This document shows, piece by piece, positions 25,825-34,801 of a stretch of DNA of 64,000 nt. Positions within the stretch are counted from its first letter, which is position 1. Each line of letters begins with the position of its first letter. The DNA is from Paracoccus laeviglucosivorans. Lineage in GTDB: Bacteria > Pseudomonadota > Alphaproteobacteria > Rhodobacterales > Rhodobacteraceae. The notes beneath the pieces are model-generated. The model saw nothing but the letters and a program-made list of their open reading frames with translations. It did no database searches and was not told the origin of the DNA. Location of the stretch: contig NZ_FXTK01000007.1 in NCBI RefSeq assembly GCF_900182695.1, forward strand, positions 1-64,000, read 5' to 3'. The position numbers were made by a program, and so were the translations under genes.

Positions 25825-27126
25825 ATGAAGATCGTTGTTCTTGGCGCAGGCGTTATCGGCGTCACCTCGGCCTGGTATCTGGCCAAGGCGGGGCATGAGG
25901 TGACGGTCATCGACCGCCAGACCGGACCCGCGCTGGAAACGAGCTTTGCCAATGCCGGAGAGATTTCTCCTGGCTATTCATCGCCTTGGGCGGCACCGGG
26001 CATTCCGCTGAAGGCGATGAAATGGATGTTCCAGCGCCATGCGCCACTGGTTTTGCAACCGCGTCTTGACCGACATCGGTTGGGCTGGCTGGCGCAGATG
26101 CTGGCAAACTGCACCCATGACGCCTATGCCGTGAACAAAAGCCGCATGGTGCGGATCGCGGAATACAGCCGCGACTGCCTTGGCACCCTGCGGGTAGAAA
26201 CCGGCATCGAATATGATGAACGCACGCAGGGCACGCTGCAGGTGTTTCGCAAGCAGGAACAGCTGGACGGTGCGGGCAAGGACATCGAGGTGCTGCGCGC
26301 CGATGGCGTCCCGTTCGAGGTGCTGGACCGCGCGGGCTGCGTGGCCGCGGAACCGGGGCTGGCCGGATCCGCCGATCAGATCGTGGGCGGCCTGCGCCTG
26401 CCGGGCGACGAGACGGGCGATTGCTTCAAATTCACCGACCGGCTGGCCGAGATGGCCGCCGGTCTGGGCGTTGCCTTCCGCTGGGGTGTGACCGTGCAGG
26501 GGCTTGAGGTCGATGGAGGCCGCATCACCGCCGTCGTCACCGATCAGGGCCGCATCACCGCCGACCGCTATGTGCTGGCCATGGGGCCGCATTCGCCACA
26601 GCTGGTCCGGCATCTGGGCCTGAGGCTGCCGATCTATCCGCTGAAAGGCTATTCGCTGACCATTCCGATCGAGGATGAAAGCCGGGCCCCTGTTTCGACG
26701 GTGATGGATGAAACCTACAAGGTCGCGATTACCCGTCTGGGCGACCGCATCCGCGTGGGCGGTTTGGCCGAGATTGCAGGCTATGACCTAAGCCTGAATG
26801 ATCGTCGCCGCGCGACGCTGGCGAAATCGGTGACGGATCTGTTCGGCGGTGCGGGTGATCCGGCCAAGGCCGCGTTCTGGACCGGCCTGCGCCCGATGAC
26901 GCCCGATGGCACGCCCATCGTCGGGGCGACGCCGATTGCGAACCTGTTTCTGAACACTGGCCACGGCACGCTGGGCTGGACCATGGCTGCTGGCTCGGGC
27001 CGGGTGCTTGCCGATCTGATCTCGGGGCGCAGCCCGGACATCCAGTCCGACGATCTGGGATATGCCCGTTACATCAAAGGGGCCAAGGCGCGGCTTTCGC
27101 CCAAGCTGGAACCGGCGCGGGCTTAA
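25825..27126 (+). CDS. dadA: D-amino-acid dehydrogenase small subunit
   Basis: DadA oxidises D-amino acids, mainly D-alanine, to 2-oxo acids and passes electrons to the membrane quinone pool. The 433-residue flavoprotein starts [20 protein letters not shown] with the FAD dinucleotide motif GAGVIG at residues 7-12. It continues [20 protein letters not shown], a DadA hallmark, and ends with [17 protein letters not shown]. Length matches E. coli DadA (432). ATG 25825 is preferred to GTG 25816 by family N-terminus and the AGGGG site. It is convergent with glsB and divergent from the MFS gene; no alanine racemase gene follows. Confidence 0.93.
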   Translation: MKIVVLGAGVIGVTSAWYLAKAGHEVTVIDRQTGPALETSFANAGEISPGYSSPWAAPGIPLKAMKWMFQRHAPLVLQPRLDRHRLGWLAQMLANCTHDAYAVNKSRMVRIAEYSRDCLGTLRVETGIEYDERTQGTLQVFRKQEQLDGAGKDIEVLRADGVPFEVLDRAGCVAAEPGLAGSADQIVGGLRLPGDETGDCFKFTDRLAEMAAGLGVAFRWGVTVQGLEVDGGRITAVVTDQGRITADRYVLAMGPHSPQLVRHLGLRLPIYPLKGYSLTIPIEDESRAPVSTVMDETYKVAITRLGDRIRVGGLAEIAGYDLSLNDRRRATLAKSVTDLFGGAGDPAKAAFWTGLRPMTPDGTPIVGATPIANLFLNTGHGTLGWTMAAGSGRVLADLISGRSPDIQSDDLGYARYIKGAKARLSPKLEPARA

Positions 27127-27141
27127 GCCTTGCCGGACATG

Positions 27142-27174
27142 GGCTGTCCCCGACCGCTGGGGCAGGGGACAGCC
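27142..27174. terminator. hairpin between convergent dadA and GlsB-like genes
   Basis: GGCTGTCCCC (27142-27151) pairs perfectly with GGGGACAGCC (27165-27174), a 10-base stem placed between the two stop codons, so it can serve both strands. No U-tract is present. Confidence 0.65.
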
Positions 27175-27181
27175 GGGCGCT

Positions 27182-27442
27182 TCAGGCGCGCTGGATCAGC
27201 CGCAGGATGACCAGCAGGATCACCGCGCCGATGGTCGCAAAGATGATCGAGCCGAGGATCGGGCTGGCCATTCCCATGCCAAGACCCATGGCGGGGAACA
27301 GGAAACTGGCGATCAGGGCACCGACGATGCCCACGACGATATTGGTCAGCAGACCCTGACCGTGCCCTTTGACGATCATGCCGGCCAGCCAGCCGGCGAT
27401 GGCGCCGATGATAAGCGTGATGATAAGTGCGGTTACGGTCAT
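27182..27442 (-). CDS. GlsB/YeaQ/YmgE family small membrane protein
   Basis: The 86-residue protein is nearly all hydrophobic with three Gly-rich spans: ALIITLIIGAIAGWLAGMIV, NIVVGIVGALIASFLFP and a C-terminal span ending ILRLIQRA. The G-WLAG and NIVVGIVGA blocks mark the transglycosylase-associated/GlsB family, often stress induced; no enzymatic role is proven. ATG 27442 with AAAGGAG upstream is chosen; in-frame sequence further upstream is not conserved. Confidence 0.9.
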   Translation of the reverse strand: MTVTALIITLIIGAIAGWLAGMIVKGHGQGLLTNIVVGIVGALIASFLFPAMGLGMGMASPILGSIIFATIGAVILLVILRLIQRA

Positions 27443-27763
27443 GGCGATCTCCTTTTGAAGTGCCGCGATGCGGGATCGCATCTGCTTGGACCTTGGTCGT
27501 AAAACCCGCTTTGGCGACGGCGGTTCCCCGCTTGCGCAAAAATCCCCGCGAAGCGCATATTTGCAAGCGAATCGGCAACAGGTGTCCAGCAAATCGCGCG
27601 TTCACAAAGGGTTGTCCTTGACGCCCGCGCTGCGCAAGGCGCTTCTGTAAGCATCCGAATCGTGGGGGCTGCTGCTCGGTCCCCGGTCCGATTTGTCGAA
27701 AACGAACCGCTGCCACGGTCGCCTGCGCCTGACTTGCGACCGCGTTACGAAGGGGAAAATCCG
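27443..27763. other. divergent intergenic region between the GlsB-like gene and L,D-transpeptidase
   Basis: The 321-base gap holds both promoters. A perfect GATGCG-GGAT-CGCATC inverted repeat lies at 27467-27482, 25 bases upstream of the GlsB-like start, and could be an operator. I see no gene or structured RNA. Confidence 0.5.
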
Positions 27764-28504
27764 ATGCGATTTGCTTCGCTGATGCTGGCGATGGGTCTGG
27801 GTCTTGCTGCCTGCTCGCCCACACCGCCCGCCTCCAACCCGCCGCCCGCCTCGGCCGATCTTGGGGTCTATGGTGCGCGCACCGATTCCGGCCCGAATGG
27901 CGAGCCGATCGAAATCCATGCCGTTCGCAAGGCCTATCTGAACGAACGCAACACGCGCCAGCGCGTGGCCTATAACGGGCCCGAAGACGTGGGGACGGTC
28001 ATCGTCGATCCCTATGCCCGCTTCCTTTACCACGTCATCGCCCCCGGCGAAGCGATGCGTTACGGCGTGGCCGTGGGGCAAGCTGGCAAGAACTTCCAGG
28101 GCAATGCGACCATCAACCGCAAACAGGCCTGGCCCAGCTGGACGCCGACCGCCAATATGGTCCGCACCATGCCCGATCTGTATGGCCCGCTAAGAAACGG
28201 TCTGGCCGGTGGCGTCGATAACCCGCTGGGTTCGCGCGCGCTGTATCTTTACAAGGGTGGCCGCGACACGATGTATCGCATCCACGGCACGATGGACCCG
28301 TCCTCGGTCGGCAAGGCCACCTCGGCTGGCTGTATCCGCCTGTTCAACCAGGACATCATGGATCTGTTCAACGAAATCCCGAACGGCACCCGCGTCAAGG
28401 TCCGCACGCAGGCCGAAAGCCTGCAACTGGAAGGGCCGCTGGTCCAGACGCCCGATGGCTATCTGGAGCCCGCAGGCGGCACCGCAACGGTCGCCGCCCA
28501 GTAA
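27764..28504 (+). CDS. L,D-transpeptidase lipoprotein (YkuD domain)
   Basis: The enzyme family cross-links peptidoglycan stem peptides or attaches proteins to them in the periplasm. The 246-residue protein has a lipoprotein signal ending LAAC (residues 14-17), a Pro-rich linker, and a YkuD domain. The catalytic region is HGTMDPSSVGKATSAGCIRL, with His174 and nucleophile Cys190. ATG 27764 with AAGGGGAAAA upstream is used. A terminator follows, and a Lys/Ala-rich protein and a lytic transglycosylase lie downstream. Confidence 0.92.
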   Translation: MRFASLMLAMGLGLAACSPTPPASNPPPASADLGVYGARTDSGPNGEPIEIHAVRKAYLNERNTRQRVAYNGPEDVGTVIVDPYARFLYHVIAPGEAMRYGVAVGQAGKNFQGNATINRKQAWPSWTPTANMVRTMPDLYGPLRNGLAGGVDNPLGSRALYLYKGGRDTMYRIHGTMDPSSVGKATSAGCIRLFNQDIMDLFNEIPNGTRVKVRTQAESLQLEGPLVQTPDGYLEPAGGTATVAAQ

Positions 28505-28537
28505 GCCGCCGGATCGGCTGAACGAACAAAGATCATG

Positions 28538-28565
28538 CGCCCCGGCCATCCGCCGGGGCGTTTTC
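28538..28565 (+). terminator. terminator after the L,D-transpeptidase gene
   Basis: CGCCCCGG (28538-28545) pairs perfectly with CCGGGGCG (28553-28560) and is followed by TTTTC. Confidence 0.85.
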
Positions 28566-28633
28566 TTCTGGTGGCGCGCCTTTGGGCATGGCATTTTCGC
28601 CGCGCGCCGATGCAATTGACAGGAGCAGCGAAA

Positions 28634-29116
28634 ATGGCCGTTCAACCCGACAAGACCTCTGCCGATCTGAACGGGATGATCGAACAGACCCAGCCCGCAG
28701 CACTTCGCCTGCTGGACGTCAGGGGGCTGAACGGATTGCTGCGCGATCTGCGTGCCATGAAGGCCAGCGAGCAGGAACTGGAAATGCAAAAGGTGCTGGC
28801 GCAGGCAATCCGCCGTGCCGCCGCCGAAAAGCGCAGCCGCCAGACCGCCGCCGCCCTGGCCGAAGCCAATGAGCCGGCAGCCACCATCGAGCCGGAACCC
28901 GCCCCGACCAAGGAAGACAAGGCCGAGGACAAGCGCCGCAAGGCCGCCGAAAAGGCCGAAAAGAAGCGCGTCAAAGAGGCCGAAAAGGCCGAACGCAAAG
29001 GCGCTGAGGCCGCCGAAAAGGCCGAACGCAAGGCCGCGCGACTGGCAGAAAAGCCCGCGAAAAAGCCCAAACCCGCCGCCAAGCCCGCCAAGCCCGGTGG
29101 CGACAAGACGCACTAA
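28634..29116 (+). CDS. Lys/Ala/Glu-rich coiled-coil protein with histone-H1-like tail
   Basis: The 160-residue protein has a folded-looking N-terminal third (DLNGMIEQTQPAALRLLDVR, then GLNGLLRDLRAMKASEQELE). The rest is low complexity, made of repeated AEKAERK/AEKAEKK units (residues about 95-140) and a final KPAKKPKPAAKPAKP tail resembling H1-like or TolA-like Lys-Ala segments. No signal peptide is present, so it is probably cytosolic, perhaps nucleic-acid binding. AGGAG (28621-28625) precedes ATG 28634. No function is assigned. Confidence 0.78.
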   Translation: MAVQPDKTSADLNGMIEQTQPAALRLLDVRGLNGLLRDLRAMKASEQELEMQKVLAQAIRRAAAEKRSRQTAAALAEANEPAATIEPEPAPTKEDKAEDKRRKAAEKAEKKRVKEAEKAERKGAEAAEKAERKAARLAEKPAKKPKPAAKPAKPGGDKTH

Positions 29117-29197
29117 GGCGCAGCTTGCCCTTCAGGGCAGTTTCCAAGCCCGGACAATCTTGCTATCGGAAGGGCGTTGACCCTTCCGGGATTTACG

Positions 29198-30109
29198 ATG
29201 CGCCGACTGGTTCTTGCCTTTCTTGCCGCGCTGGCCCCTGCAAGCGCCCCGGCTTACGAAGCGGTGGATGCGGTCCATGGCGTGGCGGCGCCCCGCGCCT
29301 CGGCCAAGACGCGCTGCACGGATGATGCGCGTTATTGTATCTCGGTTTCCAACTATGTTCCCGATGTCTGCGCGGCGATCGAACAGGCGGCATCCCATAA
29401 TGGGCTGGACCCGCATTTCTTTGCCCGGCTTTTGTGGAAGGAAAGCCTGTTCGAGGCGGGTGCGGTCAGTCCGGTCGGTGCTATGGGCATCGCGCAGTTC
29501 ATGCCGGGCACTGCCGAGATCGTCGGGCTGGACGATCCTTTCAATCCGGCCAAGGCCATCGCCGCCTCGGCCCGTTATCTGAAGCAGCTATCGGACGGGC
29601 TGGGCAATGTGGGCCTTGCCGCCGTCGCCTATAACGGCGGAGAAAACCGGGCGGCGCGTTTCATTGCGGATGGCGGCAATCTGCCTTGGGAGACACAGGA
29701 TTACGTGCAGGCCATCACCGGCCTGACGGCATGGAACTGGCGCGACAAACCCGGATCCAGCCCCGATCTGCGGCTGGACAAGGAACGCCCGTTCCGCGCC
29801 GCCTGTGTCGAACTGGCCGGAAACCGAAAGCTGCGCGAGTTCAAGACGCCGGATCACGCATGGCCTTGGGGTGTGATTGTGGCCACCCATCCCAGCCAAT
29901 CGGGCGTGACCAGTCAGGTGTCGCGCCTGAACAAGTCGCTGCGCCCGATTCTTGGCGGCAAAAGGGTCAGCTATGTGCGGCGCAAGGTCGGCGGCAGCGC
30001 GCGGCGCGTCTATACCGCGCAGATCGGCTATTCCTCGAAATCCGAGGCCTATGCATTCTGTTCGCGGCTGCGCAGCTTTGGCGGGCGCTGCATCGTTCTT
30101 AAGAACTGA
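29198..30109 (+). CDS. exported lytic transglycosylase (SLT domain) with SPOR-like C-terminus
   Basis: The 303-residue protein has a signal peptide (MRRLVLAFLAALAPASAPAY). The SLT domain includes FARLLWKESLF, with likely catalytic Glu82, then PVGAMGIAQFMPGTA and AVAYNGGENR. These enzymes cleave peptidoglycan glycan strands to 1,6-anhydro products in the periplasm. The last 60 residues (RVYTAQIGYSSKSEAYAFCS, ending RCIVLKN) resemble a SPOR-type peptidoglycan-binding repeat. ATG 29198 is taken over a TTG at 29177. Confidence 0.9.
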   Translation: MRRLVLAFLAALAPASAPAYEAVDAVHGVAAPRASAKTRCTDDARYCISVSNYVPDVCAAIEQAASHNGLDPHFFARLLWKESLFEAGAVSPVGAMGIAQFMPGTAEIVGLDDPFNPAKAIAASARYLKQLSDGLGNVGLAAVAYNGGENRAARFIADGGNLPWETQDYVQAITGLTAWNWRDKPGSSPDLRLDKERPFRAACVELAGNRKLREFKTPDHAWPWGVIVATHPSQSGVTSQVSRLNKSLRPILGGKRVSYVRRKVGGSARRVYTAQIGYSSKSEAYAFCSRLRSFGGRCIVLKN

Positions 30110-30160
30110 TGCGACACCGCCCGCGAGCAGCGCCGCATGGGTATTTGAAGAACTAAGAAG

Positions 30161-31633
30161 CTATGGGGTCCAGCGCACATGGCTGAGATCGTTGGCGGGC
30201 ATGGGGGTGTTTTCCCACAGACCTTCGATCTGGGCCTTGGCGACCCCGGTTTTCGCAAGCTGGAACAGGAAGATATTGGTGTAGTCGTCGGCCAGCAGCT
30301 TTTGCGCCTGTTTCAGCAGCTCTGAGCGTTCAGCGGGCTGGGTCGCGGCATCGAGCTGGGCCATGACCTGATTGAACGCGGGGTTCTGGTATTTAAAGTA
30401 ATAATCGGGCCGGGCATAGATGCCGAGATCCATCGGCTCGACATGGCTGATGATGGTCAGGTCGTAATCGGCATTCTGAAAGATCGGCCCCAGCCACTGC
30501 GCCCATTCGACATTGGTGATCTGCGTCTTGATGCCAACGGCGCGCAGCTGGGCCGCCACGATCTCGCCCCCGCGGCGGGCATAGGGCGGCGGCGGCAGCG
30601 CAAGGCGCAGGGTCAGGTCTGTCGCGCCGGCCTCGGCCAGCAGGCGTTTGGACAGTTCGGGATCGTAGTTCGATTGCGCGGTCAGGTCGATGTAATCGGG
30701 GTTGTGCGGCGGGAAATGCGAGCCGATGGGCGTGCCATAGCCGAACATCGCGCCGTCGATGATTTCCTGCCGGTTGATCGCATGGGCAATCGCCTGACGC
30801 ACCTTGATATTGTCCAAGGGCGGGTGGGAATGGTTCATGGCGATGATCGTCTCGCCCTCGGTCGTGCCGACCAGCACCTTGAACCGGGGATCGACCTGAA
30901 GCTGGGGCAGGGTTTCAGGGGCGGGATAGATCGGGAAAGCATCGACATCGCCCGCCATCATCGCAGCGAAAGCCGCAGAGGGATCGGGGATGAAACGGAA
31001 TGTCGCGGTCCTGAGCGCCGGTTTTTCGCCCCAATAGCCGTCATAGGCGGCCAGCGTGACGTGATCGCCCTGCACCCATTGCTGGAACCGGAACGGGCCA
31101 GTGCCGATGGGATGGGTCGCGATCTGGGGAATGTTGGCCTGATCCACGATCACCGCATCCCCCCATGCCATCTTGAAGGGAAAGCTGCCATCGGGGGCAT
31201 TCAGCGTGACACGCACGGTCAGCGGATCGGGCGCCTGAACCGAGGCGATGCCTGCAAACAGCGATTTCTGCGCATTTGTGCTGTCTGGCGCGCGTGCCCG
31301 GTCCAGCGAAAAGATCACGTCTTGCGCGTCGAACGCGCTGCCATCGTGAAAGGTGACATCCGGGCGCAGGTGAAAGACATAGGTCTTGCCGTCGTCCTGC
31401 GCCTCCCAGCTTGCGGCCAGCCCCGGCAGCACGCTGCCGTCGGGGCCGATGCGGGTCAGGCCCTCGAAGATATTGGCATAGGTGATTTCATCTATCGCGG
31501 CTGCCGTGCCGCCGGTGGGGTCCAGCGATGGCGGTTCCAGCACCATGCCCAGCGTGATCTGGTCCTGCTGGGCGATGGCGGGGCCTGCAAGGCAGCCTGC
31601 CAGCGCCGCCGCCTGCATCAGTTTTGCAAACAT
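30161..31633 (-). CDS. oligopeptide/nickel-type ABC binding protein (family 5)
   Basis: The 490-residue protein has a Sec signal peptide (MFAKLMQAAALAGCLAGPAIA) and a family-5 solute-binding fold: LGMVLEPPSLDPTGGTAAAI, GLAASWEAQDDGKTYVFHLR, DVTFHDGSAFDAQDVIFSLD and IAHAINRQEI. It is not next to permease genes; an oligopeptide-type permease/ATPase set without a binding protein lies at 20507-23876 and could be its partner. ATG 31633 with GGAGG 6 bases upstream is chosen over 31651. It follows pcs on the same strand after 53 bases. Confidence 0.92.
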   Translation of the reverse strand: MFAKLMQAAALAGCLAGPAIAQQDQITLGMVLEPPSLDPTGGTAAAIDEITYANIFEGLTRIGPDGSVLPGLAASWEAQDDGKTYVFHLRPDVTFHDGSAFDAQDVIFSLDRARAPDSTNAQKSLFAGIASVQAPDPLTVRVTLNAPDGSFPFKMAWGDAVIVDQANIPQIATHPIGTGPFRFQQWVQGDHVTLAAYDGYWGEKPALRTATFRFIPDPSAAFAAMMAGDVDAFPIYPAPETLPQLQVDPRFKVLVGTTEGETIIAMNHSHPPLDNIKVRQAIAHAINRQEIIDGAMFGYGTPIGSHFPPHNPDYIDLTAQSNYDPELSKRLLAEAGATDLTLRLALPPPPYARRGGEIVAAQLRAVGIKTQITNVEWAQWLGPIFQNADYDLTIISHVEPMDLGIYARPDYYFKYQNPAFNQVMAQLDAATQPAERSELLKQAQKLLADDYTNIFLFQLAKTGVAKAQIEGLWENTPMPANDLSHVRWTP

Positions 31634-31686
31634 CCGCGTCCTCCGGGGCATTCGGGGGTTCAGATTTCAGGCAATCGGCGCGCCGA

Positions 31687-32379
31687 TCAAGCCCGCTTCT
31701 CGGTCAGTTCCTGGACAAAACCCGCGCAAAGCAGCCAGACCGAGGAGATCAGCAGGCCCCAGCGCGCGAAACTTTCGGGGTGGAAATCGACGATGACGGC
31801 CCAGACCGCGAACACCACCCAGGCGCCGCACATGGGCAGCGAAATCCAGCGCCAGCGTTCGGTGCGGACGGGGTGGACGAATTTCACATTGGTGAACATG
31901 GCGACGGTCAGCGCTACCACGATCAGCAGGATGACCCAGAAGCTGGGTTTCAGCGCGAACAGCACCAAAACGACCATGTTCCAGCAGGCCGGAAAGCCCG
32001 CAAAGGAATTGTCCTTGGTCTTCATCCGCGTGTCCGAGAAATAGATCACGCTGCCATAGGTGATGGCGATGATTGCGATCCAGCCGGTCCAGCCGGGCAG
32101 CAGCCCCGACATGAACAGCGCATAGGCCGGAATGAACACATAGGTCAGATAATCGATGATGAGATCCATCAGGATCCCGTCATAGGTCGGCCAGTTGACC
32201 TTGACCTGATAGCGACGGGCCAGCGGCCCATCGACGCCATCCACGATCAGCGCGATCACGAGCCATAGAAACATCTGCGACCATTCGGCATTCGCCGCTG
32301 CCAGCAGGGCAAGCATCGACAGGACCGCGCCGGTGGCGGTCAGAAGATGGACGGTCAAGGCTTTGAAACGCAGGGTCAT
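31687..32379 (-). CDS. pcs: phosphatidylcholine synthase
   Basis: Pcs makes phosphatidylcholine from CDP-diacylglycerol and choline in the inner membrane. The 230-residue protein has the CDP-alcohol phosphatidyltransferase motif Asp47-x2-Asp50-Gly51-x2-Ala54-Arg55 with Gly68, Asp72 and Asp76 downstream, and the Pcs-like segment KTKDNSFAGFPACWNMVV. Six to eight spans are visible. ATG 32379 is used; a longer frame from 32436 exists but adds an unconserved Arg-rich extension. Phosphatidylcholine synthesis of this type is typical of Rhodobacterales and rhizobia. Confidence 0.9.
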   Translation of the reverse strand: MTLRFKALTVHLLTATGAVLSMLALLAAANAEWSQMFLWLVIALIVDGVDGPLARRYQVKVNWPTYDGILMDLIIDYLTYVFIPAYALFMSGLLPGWTGWIAIIAITYGSVIYFSDTRMKTKDNSFAGFPACWNMVVLVLFALKPSFWVILLIVVALTVAMFTNVKFVHPVRTERWRWISLPMCGAWVVFAVWAVIVDFHPESFARWGLLISSVWLLCAGFVQELTEKRA

Positions 32380-32465
32380 GCCTCGGGTTCTGTCATCTAA
32401 CGGTCTCAATCGCAAGTTTTCGGGCGCGTCTCGCAAGGAATTTCGCTGAACGCTGTGGTCTTGGG

Positions 32466-33341
32466 TCAGGCGACGAATTCTTCGGCAGCATAACCTTGCA
32501 GGTAAAGCAGCGCAGTCAGATCGCCGTGGTTGATCCGCACGCTGACCTGTTCGGCAACGACCGGCTTTGCGTGCAGCGCCACGCCCGTGCCCGCCAGTTG
32601 CAGCATTCCCAGATCATTCGCGCCGTCGCCCACGGCCAGCACATCGGCAGGCGTCAGCCCGCGCGCCGCGCTGATTTCGTTCAGCGCATCGACCTTCGCC
32701 TCGCGGCCCAGAACGGGCAGGGCGACATGGCCGGTCAGGACGCCCTGATCGGCCAGCAGCGTGTTGGCGCGGTGTTCGTCAAAACCCAGCGCCGTCGAGA
32801 CCGGGCCGGTAAAGACCGTGAACCCGCCCGAGACCAGCGCCGCATAACCGCCCTGCGCCCGCATGGTCGCGACCAGCTGGCGACCACCTGCGGCCAGCGT
32901 GATGCGGCTGTCCAGCACTTGCTCGATCACCGATTCGGCCAGACCGGATAGCAGGCCGACGCGGGCGACCAGCGCTTCGTGGAAATTCAGTTCCCCGTTC
33001 ATGGCCTGGGCGGTGATGGCAGCGACACGTTCGCCGACGCCCGCGAAATCGGCCAGTTCGTCGATGCATTCCTGATTGATCATGGTCGAATCCATGTCGG
33101 CCAGCAGGATCGACTTGCGGCGGCCCTGTGTGGGCTGGATCACCAGATCGAAACCCCTGGCCTGCAGATCGGCCCAGACCTGCCAGAAATCCGCGGGCTC
33201 GGCCTGAAGCGGGAATTCGGCGGCGATGCCGGGGGCCAGCTCGATCACATGGCCGCCATTCCAGCCCTGCCGCAGCGTTTCGATCAGCGAGGGCGCCAGA
33301 TCGGCGCGGGTCGGGGCGGCAAGGATGGTAACGGTGAACAT
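32466..33341 (-). CDS. serB: phosphoserine phosphatase
   Basis: SerB performs the last step of serine synthesis, O-phosphoserine to serine. The 291-residue HAD enzyme has an N-terminal domain of about 75 residues, then ADMDSTMINQECIDELAD with nucleophile Asp82 and Asp84, LVSGGFTVF, and GDGANDLGML with the Mg2+-binding aspartates. It is divergent from serC-serA, so the complete phosphorylated serine pathway lies in this stretch. It precedes pcs on the minus strand. Confidence 0.95.
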   Translation of the reverse strand: MFTVTILAAPTRADLAPSLIETLRQGWNGGHVIELAPGIAAEFPLQAEPADFWQVWADLQARGFDLVIQPTQGRRKSILLADMDSTMINQECIDELADFAGVGERVAAITAQAMNGELNFHEALVARVGLLSGLAESVIEQVLDSRITLAAGGRQLVATMRAQGGYAALVSGGFTVFTGPVSTALGFDEHRANTLLADQGVLTGHVALPVLGREAKVDALNEISAARGLTPADVLAVGDGANDLGMLQLAGTGVALHAKPVVAEQVSVRINHGDLTALLYLQGYAAEEFVA

Positions 33342-33424
33342 GGCGGCTCCTGCTGGGTTGGCGCAGGATTAGCCGTTGCGGGGCAGGGGTTCAATCGGGC
33401 GGATTTGTCCCGCGCGATTGTCGC

Positions 33425-33531
33425 AAACATGCCTTGCAAATTTCTCTTGCGGGAATCTGCGGCGGGCTTTATGGCGGTCAGCGGGACACGCCGCCCCAAC
33501 GCGGCGCTATCTAGCTGGAAGGCTACACATA
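33425..33531 (+). promoter_or_regulatory. candidate structured serC leader
   Basis: The bases upstream of serC contain a perfect CGCCGC-CCCAAC-GCGGCG hairpin (33489-33506) preceded by further G/C-rich pairing segments. A conserved serC RNA motif is known in front of serC in alphaproteobacteria, and this fits by position, but I cannot align it to the consensus here. Confidence 0.35.
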
Positions 33532-34686
33532 ATGAGCATGACTGCTCCGGCTGCGCGCCCGGTCAATCCGCGCTTTTCTTCGGGCCCCTGTGCCAAGATC
33601 CCCCATTTTTCGCTGGACATGCTTGCTGATGCGCCCCTGGGCCGCTCGCATCGTGCTGCAGTGGGCAAGTCGAAACTTGCCGAAGCCATCGACCTGACGC
33701 GTGAAGTTCTTGGCGTGCCCGCCGATTACCGCATCGGCATCGTCCCCGCATCCGATACCGGCGCTGTCGAGATGGCGCTTTGGTCGCTGCTGGGTGCCCG
33801 CAAGGTCGAGATGCTGGCTTGGGAAAGCTTTGGCGAAGGCTGGGTCACGGATGTCGTGAAACAGCTGAAGCTGGACGCTGTGGTCCGCAAGGCCCCCTAT
33901 GGCCAGATCGTTGATTTCGCGCAGGTCGATTTCGACAATGACGTGGTGTTCACGTGGAACGGCACCACCTCGGGCGTGCGCCTGCCCAATGGCGACGCGA
34001 TCCCGGCGGACCGCGCCGGCCTGACCATCTGCGACGCGACCAGCGCGGCTTTTGCGATGGAACTGCCGTTTGACAAGCTGGATGTGGTGACCTTCAGCTG
34101 GCAGAAGGTGCTGGGTGGCGAAGGTGCGCATGGCATCCTGATCCTGTCGCCCCGCGCTGTCGAGCGGCTGGAGAGCTATACCCCCGCATGGCCGATGCCC
34201 AAGATTTTCCGCATGACCAAGGGCGGCAAACTGATCGAAGGTATCTTCAAGGGCGAGACGATCAACACCCCCTCGATGCTGTGCGTCGAAGATTATCTGG
34301 TCGCGCTGAAATGGGCGCAATCGCTGGGCGGGCGTCAGGCGCTGATCGCGCGAGCCGATGCCAATTCGGCTGCTGTGCGTGATTTCATCGCGGACAAGGA
34401 CTGGATCGCCGATCTGGCCGAGGATCCGGCCACGGCCTCGACCACCTCGGTTTGCCTGAAGTTCACCGATGCCCGGATCAAGGACGGCGCGGCCTTCGCA
34501 AAGGCCGTCGCCAAGCGGCTGGAGAAGGAAGGCGTGGCGCTGGACGCCGGTGCCTATCGCGATGCGCCCGCCGGTCTGCGGATCTGGTGCGGTTCCACCG
34601 TCGAGGCATCTGATGTCGCAGCGCTGATGCCGTGGATCGAATACGCTTTCGAGGCCGAGCTGGCCGCGCAGGCCGTGGACGCCTGA
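33532..34686 (+). CDS. serC: phosphoserine aminotransferase
   Basis: SerC converts 3-phosphohydroxypyruvate and glutamate to phosphoserine. The 384-residue PLP enzyme has [15 protein letters not shown] at the N-terminus, the segment [13 protein letters not shown] with the PLP lysine Lys192, and the strand [15 protein letters not shown]. Length fits the alphaproteobacterial SerC subtype rather than the shorter E. coli type. ATG 33532 is chosen over an upstream start at 33376 which would run through the leader. serA follows after 115 bases. Confidence 0.95.
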   Translation: MSMTAPAARPVNPRFSSGPCAKIPHFSLDMLADAPLGRSHRAAVGKSKLAEAIDLTREVLGVPADYRIGIVPASDTGAVEMALWSLLGARKVEMLAWESFGEGWVTDVVKQLKLDAVVRKAPYGQIVDFAQVDFDNDVVFTWNGTTSGVRLPNGDAIPADRAGLTICDATSAAFAMELPFDKLDVVTFSWQKVLGGEGAHGILILSPRAVERLESYTPAWPMPKIFRMTKGGKLIEGIFKGETINTPSMLCVEDYLVALKWAQSLGGRQALIARADANSAAVRDFIADKDWIADLAEDPATASTTSVCLKFTDARIKDGAAFAKAVAKRLEKEGVALDAGAYRDAPAGLRIWCGSTVEASDVAALMPWIEYAFEAELAAQAVDA

Positions 34687-34699
34687 TTTTCCGGCCGGA

Positions 34700-34735
34700 C
34701 CGGGGGCGCTGCCCCCGGACCCCCGGGGTATTTTT
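34700..34735 (+). terminator. GC-rich hairpin and TATTTTT after serC
   Basis: CCGGGGGC (34700-34707) pairs with GCCCCCGG (34711-34718), followed by ACCCCCGGGGTATTTTTGG. Near-identical GC hairpins plus GGGGTATTTTTGGA are, from memory, frequent behind Rhodobacterales genes and behave like a dispersed repeat. Confidence 0.7.
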
Positions 34736-34801
34736 GGAACAGAGAAGACATGGACGTGGCCCCTTGGCCGCGCCGTCCCCGCATATCCAAAGGATTGAGA
34801 A

